The notes beneath the pieces were generated by a model, which ran no database searches, was not told the DNA's origin, and worked only from the letters and a program-made list of their open reading frames with translations. The translations under genes and the position numbers were made by a program. A DNA stretch of 38,478 nt from Trichomonas tenax. Lineage: Eukaryota > Parabasalia > Trichomonadida > Trichomonadidae. Location of the stretch: positions 1 through 38,478 of the forward strand of contig JALKBU010000465.1 of the NCBI GenBank assembly GCA_023091735.1, written 5' to 3'. Shown here one piece after another: positions 9,101 to 20,000 of this stretch (position 1 is the stretch's first letter; every line of letters begins with the position of its first letter).

Positions 9101-9445
9101 TCAGATGGTACTGTTGTACTGCAGGCCATGGAGAATCAGTGATTAATGCACAATTTGAGCTTCACTAGCTGAAGCCAGCCACTAAATCGCATCGTATACA
9201 GCCTCCGACAAGAAAGCCTACTCATCCGCACTTGTTATGAACATATTGAAGCATTCAATTTTTGTCCATTATAGGCAAGCAGCTAAGAAATCTTTGAATT
9301 TGGGTGAAGATAAACTCATATATGAGGGAAGATTGAATGGAATGTAATTCTCAATAACTTTATAGAGCTTCCCACCAAACTCAGTATACTTAAAGATGTA
9401 ACGGAATCTCCAAATCACTGAGTCAAGTGCTCAACAACTACCAAG
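9101..9445 (-). pseudogene. decayed gene of unknown family, five in-frame stops
   Basis: A single minus-strand frame keeps protein-like sequence: FRYIFKYTEFGGKLYKVIE, FKDFLAACL, IECFNMFITSADE, AFLSEAVYDAI, WLASASEAQIVH. It is interrupted by TGA 9431-9433, TAA 9269-9271, TAG 9218-9220, TAG 9182-9184 and TAA 9143-9145. No frameshift is needed between about 9430 and 9143. All five stops lie one C-to-T change from CAA, CAG or CGA. The family is not recognised. It lies upstream of the coiled-coil ORF on the same strand and may come from the same element. Confidence 0.5.
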
Positions 9446-10125
9446 TTACTTAATGAAAAATGTTATGTTTTCTAAGTATTTAAATTTTCCCACGTAGTTC
9501 TTTTAATTTTGTCCCTATTCAAAATTTCGCGTGAAAAGTAAAAATCGCAGTTAATCTAACTTGTTGGCATTCTTATTATTGTAATTTTTATTCACATAAG
9601 GCTCAATAGTATTAAGGCAATTCAACTTCATATTTTTTGTATATTGACACTCATAATGCATTCAATGTATATTGACGAATTTCTAAATCATCAGTTTCTG
9701 ATAAGTAATTGAACAAAAGTGTCAAAATCAAATTAAATCGTGCTAAAACCAAAGCGCGAAGAATTTTACTATTAATGTTTGATTTATTTACTCCAAACAC
9801 TTACATTAGATACTGCACATCAAACACTACTATGGGTGAGAGTTTGGAAGAAAATTTATCTTAAGAAACCTAAAAAATATAGGTTTGTAAAAAATGATTA
9901 TTTTGCTGAAAAAGAAATTTGGCGTGTAAAATATTTTTGTCACGTAAAACGGGCTGTTCAATTCAAATGTCGGCTCGCGAAAGAGATAAAATATTTCGAT
10001 TAATAGCTAATATCATAGCTATATAGCAACAATATATCTACATATAGCAGTTTGCTGTGTCATAAGTCAAGCCATAGGCATCAAAAAAAGCGATTGATAC
10101 TCGGCCGTTGCTATTATAGAAAAGT
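9446..10125. other. intergenic, no convincing gene
   Basis: AT-rich spacer. A 74-codon plus-strand ORF at 9779-10003 is basic and unlike any family I know, with no promoter-like element before it. The stretch before the EF-hand gene holds ATATAGCAAC and CATATAGCAG words without clear meaning. Confidence 0.4.
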
Positions 10126-10135
10126 TCACCGGTGA
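10126..10135. promoter_or_regulatory. perfect palindrome TCACCGGTGA upstream of EF-hand gene
   Basis: A 10-base perfect palindrome followed by TCCGGATC sits 49 bases before the ATG at 10184. CG-rich palindromes are rare in this AT-rich spacer, so it may be a dimeric factor site. Function is inferred only from position. Confidence 0.3.
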
Positions 10136-10183
10136 TCCGGATCAAAATAGAGATGTGATATTAAAATTTGACATTTTAGAAAA

Positions 10184-10756
10184 ATGGGTCATTCCCAATC
10201 GAAGCCACCGAGCAAGGAAGAAATGCAGAATATGTCCAAGAACAGCCACTTCACACTCGAGGAAATTCACAAGCTTTACGCCAGTTTCACTGAAGTTTCG
10301 AAGACAACGACGGATGACGGCAACATTGATGTCAACGAGTTCGCTGTAATTCTCGGCATTAACAATTTGCAGTTCGCCAGCAAGATTTTCAGTGCTTTCG
10401 ATGAGAACCCAGATTCCAAATTAGATTTCCATGAGTACGTTCGTGGTTTGTCTATGGCTTCAAACAGATCCTCTATCGAGGAAAAGGCCGCTTTCGTCTT
10501 TAACGTATACGATTCTGACCGCAGTGGCGGAATTTCGCGCGAAGAATTAACTGAGGTTATGATATTTTCGCTTGCTGAGAACAACGGCGTTAAGCTTCCA
10601 GAAACGACACTCAACCGTATTATTTCTGCTACAATCACAAGCATGGATCAAAATAATGACGGAGAAATTTCATTAGCAGAGTTCCAGGAGGCTGCAAGGA
10701 AGAACCCTGCCATCCTCGACTGTATTGCACTCGATATCGACCGTTTATTGAAGTAA
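10184..10756 (+). CDS. calcineurin B-like EF-hand protein
   Basis: A 190-residue calcium sensor starting at an ATG. It begins MGHSQSK: Gly2 and Ser6 fit an N-myristoylation signal, as in calcineurin B and neuronal calcium sensors. EF-hand 1 is degenerate (TTTDDGNIDVNEF, about 41-53). EF-2 loop is at 73-84 (DENPDSKLDFHE), EF-3 at 110-121 (DSDRSGGISREE) and EF-4 at 155-166 (DQNNDGEISLAE); the last two are canonical, with Asp1, Asp/Asn3, Gly6 and Glu12. Length and spacing suit calcineurin B, CIB or CBL-type proteins; I favour calcineurin B-like. It would bind calcium and regulate a partner phosphatase or kinase at membranes, but no partner is encoded nearby. Codon use is GC-richer than the spacer, as expected for an expressed gene. 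Confidence 0.82.
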   Translation: MGHSQSKPPSKEEMQNMSKNSHFTLEEIHKLYASFTEVSKTTTDDGNIDVNEFAVILGINNLQFASKIFSAFDENPDSKLDFHEYVRGLSMASNRSSIEEKAAFVFNVYDSDRSGGISREELTEVMIFSLAENNGVKLPETTLNRIISATITSMDQNNDGEISLAEFQEAARKNPAILDCIALDIDRLLK

Positions 10757-11068
10757 TTATTTTTTCGTTATTTTTCAAAGTCGCATATCTTTATGATTTG
10801 TCACTAAAATCTTAACTCGTTATGAACTGATTCTACAAATATCCAATATTTATACTTCACAGTTTAAATATATTTTTCATATTTTATCATCTCTATTAAC
10901 AAAGCAAAATATTAAAAATTATGGCTAGGTAGAACGAAATTAGATGATTGCGATGTAGAGAACGAAATAGTAAATTTGATATTAAAAAATTTGTTATTAA
11001 TTTTGCGGATATCTTTAATAATAACATGTAAGTGTTGTTTGTATCTATGTCTTTAACTTTGAAATCCA
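10757..11068. other. intergenic, nothing seen
   Basis: AT-rich spacer of about 310 bases between the EF-hand and dynein genes. No ORF or repeat was recognised. Confidence 0.5.
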
Positions 11069-11080
11069 TCATTTGCATTG
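11069..11080 (+). promoter_or_regulatory. extended initiator of the dynein-like gene
   Basis: TCATTTGCATTG abuts the ATG at 11081. It matches the long trichomonad initiator form TCAYTWY-TCATTA in nearly all positions, with +1 A at 11071 and a predicted 10-base leader. This is the best initiator in the window. Confidence 0.65.
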
Positions 11081-14000
11081 ATGTCGTTCCCTCCCCTCCA
11101 ACGAGCTGTCGATGCAATGACCGAATTTCTTGCTGGAATGGAGAGGGAACATGCGTACACAAACACTCAATGGACAAAATTGCGCTTTGTGTTCATAGAT
11201 TTGATTAATAAACGAGCAGTATACGATATAACACCTAAATCGTACGAATTACTACAAAAAATCATGTCTATGCCGTATTTTGAGAAACATATTGGTAAAA
11301 ATATGGTAATATCTCTTTTTCCTGCGTTAGAACATAAAATTCAATTACTGAATTTAAGCGATAAACCAGTAAAAATACTCAAAATTCAGGCGCCATCGAT
11401 AACTTCACACGATTCTGTACGAAAAACAATACGAAAGTCGATTGAAATTTCGCAAAATTTACAACCCAGGAATTGCAAAGTTCCTGAGCGATTTTTTCGT
11501 AGATCAAAAGTAACATCGAACTACTCTGATGATAATACAAGAAGATCTGCACCTGATATCGATAGATTTAATCATCGGCAAAGAACTAAGTTGACACCTG
11601 ATCAATTAGAGACATTAAAAAAGAAACAAACGCAGTGGAATTTGGGTTCACATATACAAAATGAAACAGACGCACTTGCATATGTTGCATCAACTGATCC
11701 TATGCAGGATGATATTCAGTTTCATTTTGGTAAAGCAACAAACAGCGTAAATCGATACTCAATGACTATACATCCGATAATTCCTGATGAAAAAGATTTC
11801 GAGACAATTACCAAAAGAGGCATTTTTTCTGCTCGTCCTGAAGGAGAATCAGCGTTTCAACCTATCGATTTTTTCATAGAGAGCAAGACAGATTACGAAA
11901 TGGTCCATCAGTTACAGTTTTTCACAACATTTCGCGTTAATAAATTATTTCGAAAATGGAAAATTATGTATTTCAAGCGTAGCTTCACCAGAAAACTCGA
12001 TAAATTCAAAGAAGTTTGTTGCTTTGCAAAACAAGTCTTTCCTGAAAATCTTTTAATTTTTCGCAAAAAAATATATTCTTTGAAAAATTATCAACTTTTT
12101 CCTGTTCGCGATGATGGAAATGTCAGTTATGCAGAAGAATCACAAGCTCTTAAAGAAGCTTTAAATAACTTTGCAACAAATGCGCATCAAATTTCAAATC
12201 AAATTCATAATTCATTACTCGAATTCACGATTAAAATCAACAAAGAATATCACGACTTGAAAACGCTTGAAACTGCAAGTTTTTTATCAGATGATAAAAT
12301 TCCATCAGATCTCAATTTCATCCACAAAAATCCAAACAAAAAGAGTTTGGGAATGTGTGAAGAAAAAGCGATGAAAGTCGAATATAAAAGAAAGCTTCAA
12401 TTTTACCAATTAGAAATTTCTCAAATTCCAAAATATTACACATGCCTCGACAAAATAATTTCTACATTCTTTTTATCATTGATCAGATCACAATTTCAAG
12501 TTTTCACGAATGTTTTTACAGAATTTTCGCATCAAATGAAGCTAAATGTGATTTTAGATTATGTTGACAAAAACATTGCATTTCAACCATCATTGGATGA
12601 AGCCAAAGCATTAATCAATGATCATATCAAAGGTGTATTTGATGAACTCATAAGATTTGTTCGTCCATGCAGAGTTGATCCACAAGGAAGCAAAAAGTTT
12701 TTGGAGTTTCCAAATGGATCTTTTACAATTCCAGAATTCATCCAAAAGGATCCAAAATTCTCTGCGGATCTCGAAAAAATTATGAAAATCATCGAAAATT
12801 CTTTCAAGCATGCAAGTAAAACCTTCAGAGCTTATCAACCTTCTGCCATTGCTATTTCAAACTTCATTTCAAAATGGCCAGAAATGAAAGAAAACACAAG
12901 TGATCCAACAATCTTTATAACCAATCTTTCTCATTTAAATTATATTCAAGCTTCTGTAGAAGGCTTCAAGAACATCTATGAATATGATTTATTAAGAGTT
13001 GATTGCCGCCACTTGAGAACTTTCATTTTAGATTTCATTCAAAAGACTGTTGAAGAAAACAACACAATTTTGTTCACAGAATTCGAAAACATTTGTACCA
13101 ATTTCACACGTGGAGTATATACAATCATGGAAAACCTTGCTTTATCTAATGATTCACTTGAAAGTGTTGCTGCATTTGCTCAAAATATTAAAGACACTAA
13201 AGCTAAGATTCCAAACTTTCAAAGAGATTTTGATATTGTTAACTCGATTTATAATCGAGCATTGACACACGCACCAATGCTGATTCCTGTTTTGATTATT
13301 CAATTGAGAAATGTTAAAACTGCAAATGAACGCTTCTATAGAGCAATCGAAAGTAGTGAACAAATAATGAGAGAAAATTATCAGAGAACAAGAGAACTTC
13401 TTTTACAGAAACAGAAATTGCTCGAAGAAAGAATAGAAACATTGGATAGACAAATAAAAACTCAATTTGGTTCTTTCGAATCAAATATCTCAGCAGAAAC
13501 AGCAATCAACGATCTCAACAAAGCAATCGAGAAAATTGATCTTTTAGAAAAAGATATCGAAGATTTCAAGGTTCTCGCAACCAAAATTACTTACACAGAG
13601 TTCGATTTCGGCCAAGTTAGAAGCATAAAGACGAAACTTCAATCAGATTTATCTCAATGGATGGAATATTCCGATTTCATGCATTCACTTTCTGTTTATT
13701 ATGATGCTCCTGTTAAGGAGGTCAATTACAGAGGTTTGATTCAGTATTTGAATTCTCATAATGAAAGAGAACTCAGAGCACGAAAGCATCCATTGTTTGA
13801 TAAGATGGCAAACAGCTTCAGTCAACTGTTCCTATATTTACCATTATTCAAGTGCATATGTAAATTAAATTTCAACGAACAGCAATGGGAAGGCGCTTTT
13901 AGAGTTTTGAAAGTTACTGTTGAGAAAACTACAACATTACGCAAATTCTTGACTCCCAACATATTAAATTATGCTGATGACCTTAATATTTTTATTATAA

Positions 14001-17000
14001 ATCAACTTGAAAAGGCAGATCTTTCACAAACTTTCGACAGATATATCTTTAATATGAAGAATCTCAAATTTATTGTTTTCGATTCAAAACATATTAACGC
14101 CAAAATATTATCATTCCCTGAAATTTATGATGCACAAAACAAATGCGAAGACTTCTTAATTTATCTCGAATCACTTAAATCTTCGACATTTTTTGCAACA
14201 ATTGAAAAACAAGTTATTTATTGGGATCTAAAAATATGTGAAATCCTCAAGATTTTGGATGCAATTATTGCATTCCAGACACAGTATATTTCATTATCTG
14301 CTGTTACTACGTCATCATTTGGATCACTTCATTATTTTGAGATGTTCAGATTGAAGAAACATGTCGACAATTGGTTTAAACCATTTATCACGCAGATAGA
14401 ATATGATAATAATATTTTAACTTTCACTACAAGAATTGATCCAGAAAATCCAATGCTTACAAATCGCCCAAGAAAATCCAAGATCATGACAGTCAAAGAT
14501 ATTGTTCAACAAAATATTCAACACAGCAACACAATGAAACAAATCTCATCAAAATTAGATGAACCAATTGTTAAAGAAAACAGTAATCTTCTTGGTGATT
14601 ATCTGATTAAATGTCTGAAGGAAGCTGAGAAAAGAAGCAGCCACATTTTATCACAAATGAGCTTCATGATTGATCAAATGAGAACTCAATATCCAAGATT
14701 ATTCTTATGCGATGATGAATCAATTGTTAGAATAATTCTTGCAAGCGGAAATGTTAACTGTTTAGTTGATGATTTGCTGCCTGTTTTTCCTTCATTGTCT
14801 CGTATCCAATGCAATGGTAATTCAATCATGGGATGCGTTTCTATCAAAGGAGAAATGCTGCAATTTAGAAATGATTTCATTTTAGAGGGTTCAACACCGA
14901 TTACTTTACTCGAACGAACAGAGGCTGAAATCAAAAATTCAGTCAAAGCATCAATTCTTGAAGCAATGTCAGCACATGATTTCACGACTCCAGCTATTTG
15001 GCTTGTTAGATATAATTCTCAAGCGCTTCTTGTTGCTGAATCGATTTATTTCGCAAACGCTGTCAATCAAATGTTTTCGAGACCAAAAGATAAACGAGCT
15101 TGGAATGATATTATGCAGCAGAGTCAAAAACTTTTAGAAGATACAATTCAAGCAATAGAATCTTCTCCTTCAAAATGTCAATCACTTGCTGTGCTTGCTG
15201 GAATGAAAATGAGGCATCTTGAGCTTTTGCGTGAGTTTAAGAATGATCAAGATATAACACAAAAATCTTATATATGGCAAAGATTCCCATCACATTATCT
15301 CAATGTTGAACATGGAACAGAAAAGATTTATACTAAAGTCGGAACATTTTCATTCGTTTATGAAAACGAAATGGTATCTGATCCTGACTTTGGACCAATG
15401 ACACCATCCGAAGAAGAAGCTTTGTTGTCGATTGCTAGTTGCATGAATCTTCCTGAGTTCAGTCTTATGAAGCAAATGAATGGACATAGATTCCTTGTTA
15501 AAGCATTTGCTGATTTGTGCGGAATGCCTTTCTATCAAATCAAGGAATTCAGTAACAATGTTCTGAATGCAATTTTCAATCTCAAATGCGTTATTAATAT
15601 TCTCGATCTCAAATCGATTCCGTCTTCATTCCCTGGTTTCTACGGAATCCTTGACAATAGAACACCTATAATGAAGTGCGAAGGCCATTTCACGAAGATC
15701 AATCTTGATAATTGGAAAGCAATGATAAGTGTTGGAACAAACGAAATTCCATCATGGATTAAGTACAGAATGCGACCGATTTATCTTCAAAACACACCTC
15801 CAAAAGATTTCATTGCGAAACTCATGAAAATTAGGCCAAAGATTACAATCGATTATGGTCTTACTTGTGAGTTTGTTGAAAAAGCAATCAAGTTCCCTCA
15901 CGCTTCATCACTTCTTCAATCAGGATCTGATAGTTTAGATATTTCAACAACCCAATTCTTCTTCTGGTTTGATGTTCCTGAATTCATTCTCACAAACAAA
16001 CTTATCAAGCTCAAGAATGCTGTTTCATTTACAATCCCAACATCTCTTAATAAGAAGATTGATGAATTAACAACAATTTTCGATAAATATGATGCATTCG
16101 AGTATCATTCGCAAGCACCATATTTCCCGCAAATCGATTATAACACAACGATCGATATCATAAATTATGATATCAAGCTGTTGCTTATCTGCATTTTCTC
16201 TGCTCTCAAAGACAAAATATCAATTGCAAGACTTGAATTGATGAATATTGATGATAATGAAACAATAATTAAAATTCATGGTGTTCGTCCGTTAACAATT
16301 CGATTGTTTAAAGTCGACAGACTTTGCGAGCATGCAAATGCTTGGATTTCACCGACATTGAAACCAATTGATGTTCTCAAGATATCACTTCAGCATAGCG
16401 AAATTGTTGAGCAGTACAAGAATTTAGAGCCGATGATAACGGTTTTCTTATCCAATGTTTCAGAGAATTTAATGGATCCTCTTCATTTTTGTTTGTTCAA
16501 ATTATCAGTTCTACAATCTGTTGTAAACACAACAAAGAAACCAATTCTTGAATGTGCGGAAAACATTTTTATGCCAAACTCCAAGATTGATGATAAAGTT
16601 CAGATTCAAACAGCAATCGCCAATTATTTGCCAATTGTCATTATTGGAGATAATCACAAATGGAAGTACAAGCAGCTCAAAGATCTTGTTAACTCAAACT
16701 CGAAGCAAAATGACTTCATATTGTACTCATCGCCATATAACAAGATGATGGATGTGCCTCTTATAACGAAATTAGAGCTTTCGACAAAAAGTGTTTACAG
16801 ACCTTCATTCGATGGCGAAATATTCTTATGCATTTCTGATATTCATAATGCTTCTGATGATGTTTTTAATATAATTCATAGTTTAGTCTCCTTTGATTTC
16901 ATTTACAGTCATCTTTATCAGAGATACATTAATGTTTCAAAAGTTCATTTGGTTTTCAGTGCAAATGATGCAACAGATTTAGTTAACATTGGAAAATCAT

Positions 17001-20000
17001 TCTTTGTGATCCAGCAGCCTCAACAGATTCCTGAAAGACCTCGAATTGAGTTCAAAACTAAGATTAACTCAATCACAACGCAGATGCTTCAAGATTATGT
17101 TATCTATAACAACATGAGTGCAAAGTTGAATGATTTTGAATTTTGCACTCGTGATGTATCTGAACCTATTCAATTCATGGCTCTTTCTTCGTTATTCTTT
17201 GGACTTGATATCATTAACGAAATTGGACCGAATTATACAATCACAAAAAAACAAGTCATTCAACACATAATATCAAAAGGAGGAAACTTCGATTGGATTC
17301 CTTATAAGCATTTCTCTGGCATGATCAATCTCATTGTTGAAGCGAATTTGAATGCAGTTGTTGTCGCTGATCCAGATGATAATTATCTTATATCAAAAAT
17401 TCCTAATGTCAATTTCATCATTCTTCAGCAGAAGTTTAGAAGACAATTATTCAAAGAAATTGTTAATGTTGGCGAAACGAAACAAAAGACTGTTTTCATT
17501 GCAGACCTGAATTATATTGATAACGATGAAGTATTTGATCTTTTAGACTTCTTATTGCTTCAGGGTGAAAATCCTGAATCGTTCGCAATGTTTGAACCTA
17601 CAAATATTCGAATTTTCCAGCATTACTTTGTCGAACCTGATTCTAACAATCTCTTACTTCAAAGTATGCAGAAATATGTTACTTTTATTTTCATTGTCAA
17701 GCAGCAAAACTTGGAAACTATTGCATCAAACATTTTGGAACGAATGGTTGTTATAGAGCCTTATGATGTTTCTTCAGTGATGCCTGAACATTCATTCTTC
17801 TTCGATGAAACAGAAATTCTCAAGCCATATCTTAATATTCCAGCAGAAGAATTCGATGAAATTGTTCACAAACGAGTCAATTATTTCAGAGAGAAATATA
17901 GTGAAGTTGCTTGGGCACTTTCATCTATTATCGATTTCGTTGAAGTCTATACTAATTTAAGACCAGTTATCAACAACATTAATCACGGCGTTTCAATGAA
18001 CGAATCTAATGAAAAGGAGTTATTTGCAAGGATTGATAAAGTTCAGGCAAAGATTGATGATTTAGATGGAAGAGTTCATAAATGCAATGAAGAACTGAAA
18101 GCGAAAATCAACGCTTTGCAGCTTCTTCAAGCAAAGCTTCACGCTCAAGTTCCAAATGATATTCAAACAGCAAAAGCTGGAATCTCTGCATATTCTGTTG
18201 ATGAGCAAGTCAATATGATCACTAAATGGATTGCGAGGAATGATGATTTCCAACCATATACAAGTGTATTTAGAGATATCTTTGGTTACGTATCATTTGC
18301 AAATCTTATTGAAACTCCTATCAGCAGCAAACATTGTAATCTTGCTTTGTCCATAATGAACTTCCAACTTGAAGATAATGAAACTCTTATTTACTCCAAA
18401 CTCGAAAAATACGGTTTACCAGAAAGTTTGCCTCCTGATTCTCCGATTCGAAAATTGATGAATCCAACAAACGAATTAATGGTCTCTCCTGTTCCAATCG
18501 TTAATGTTTTCCTTTCTTGGTTGAAGATCATTGTCAATTATCATAAGTGGAGTACTGAAATGGGCGATATTTCTCTTGAGATCAGTGAATTGCAGGCAAA
18601 GAGAGTTTCAACGCTTCAGCAGATCGATGAACTTAAGAAAGAAGCTGAAGATCTGAATGAACGAATTAAAATGCGTGAGAACAAAGACGCTTGTCCAACA
18701 TGGTTGCTTGCAGCTTATAATCAAGATCCATCTGATGTTTACAAGATGCTTGAGATAACAGAGCAGTTGATGAAAGACATCAGCAACTTTGGTGAATTCT
18801 TGAACGACTCAGAAAGAGCTTTAAGAATGTTCCCACTTATTATGACTGCATTCGAATATGGATTTGGTGCTGTTAGCAGAGAAGAACGTGCAAAAGTCTA
18901 TGATCAACTTGGATTCCAGTATATCCAGAATCCATTCGAAATGGTTAAGAGGCCATTTGATTTCGAAATATTCAATCCTGTCATTAATTATCTTTATCTA
19001 TTTTCTTCTTCAACATGTGGAGCTATTGAAGATTCACTTTCTGACAAAACATCTGTTCAATTTTCTACTTCAAGTATTTGTGATATTCTTTACTGCCTCC
19101 GTGTATTCCCTCGAAAATCAGGTCTCCAAACTGACACACAAGTTCCAAAGAGCAGTTTTCCACCACCGAGACAGGTAATTTATGATCCACTCGATATCGC
19201 AACGCAATCATTGATATTCACTCATAGCAAAATTGATGCAGCATATACTGACTCATTCACTGATTGCTGCACGAAATACACGAAAGCATTATCAGATGGA
19301 ACTCCTCTCATTATTTATCTCGTTGACAGACGTTCGAGTTCTGAATTTATGTTGTTCATGAATTATATTCAAATGCAGATCGATTGCAATGGAAGATTCG
19401 AATATAATGGAAAGATTATGCCTGCACGCGATGAAACTCAAATATTCATCATAACAAAGACAATCGATATCGATTTCTCATCAACATCGATTATTAATTG
19501 CAATGTTGAAAAAATGCAACACACTCTTTGGTTTGATTTGCTTTCTGTCTTCTCTGTTAACCAGCAGCTCCAGAAAGGATTTGAGCAGTTGATTGTTACA
19601 TGTAGCACTAAAATTAGAGAAGGAATTGGTTCTCTTAAAAGAATTGTTGATCTCATCAAAGATTCCAGATGGAACGAATTCTTCGAAAATTCACAAAAGA
19701 ATCTTTCATTTAAGAACTTTGCAGACAATGTCGCAACAAACTTAAAGACATATAACAACAGCTTAACCAACTTATTTTCTATTCTTGGAACTGTTGGCGA
19801 TCATCCAACTTCGATTACAAAGTACAAAACATTCACGAATCTTCTTCGTGCATTGGCTGATTCATCAAATGATATTCATTCTCCGTTTGAATCAGTTTTA
19901 TCTCAAAAACATTTGCATCCTGATTCACTTAATAGTCCGATTTCACCAATCTTTGCAATCAACAAAATCCCGGAGATATCTCTTACATTTGCAAATCTTC

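Noticed and set aside
9779..10003. 74-codon basic ORF before the EF-hand gene
   Set aside because: No family likeness, no promoter-like element, and spacer-like base composition.
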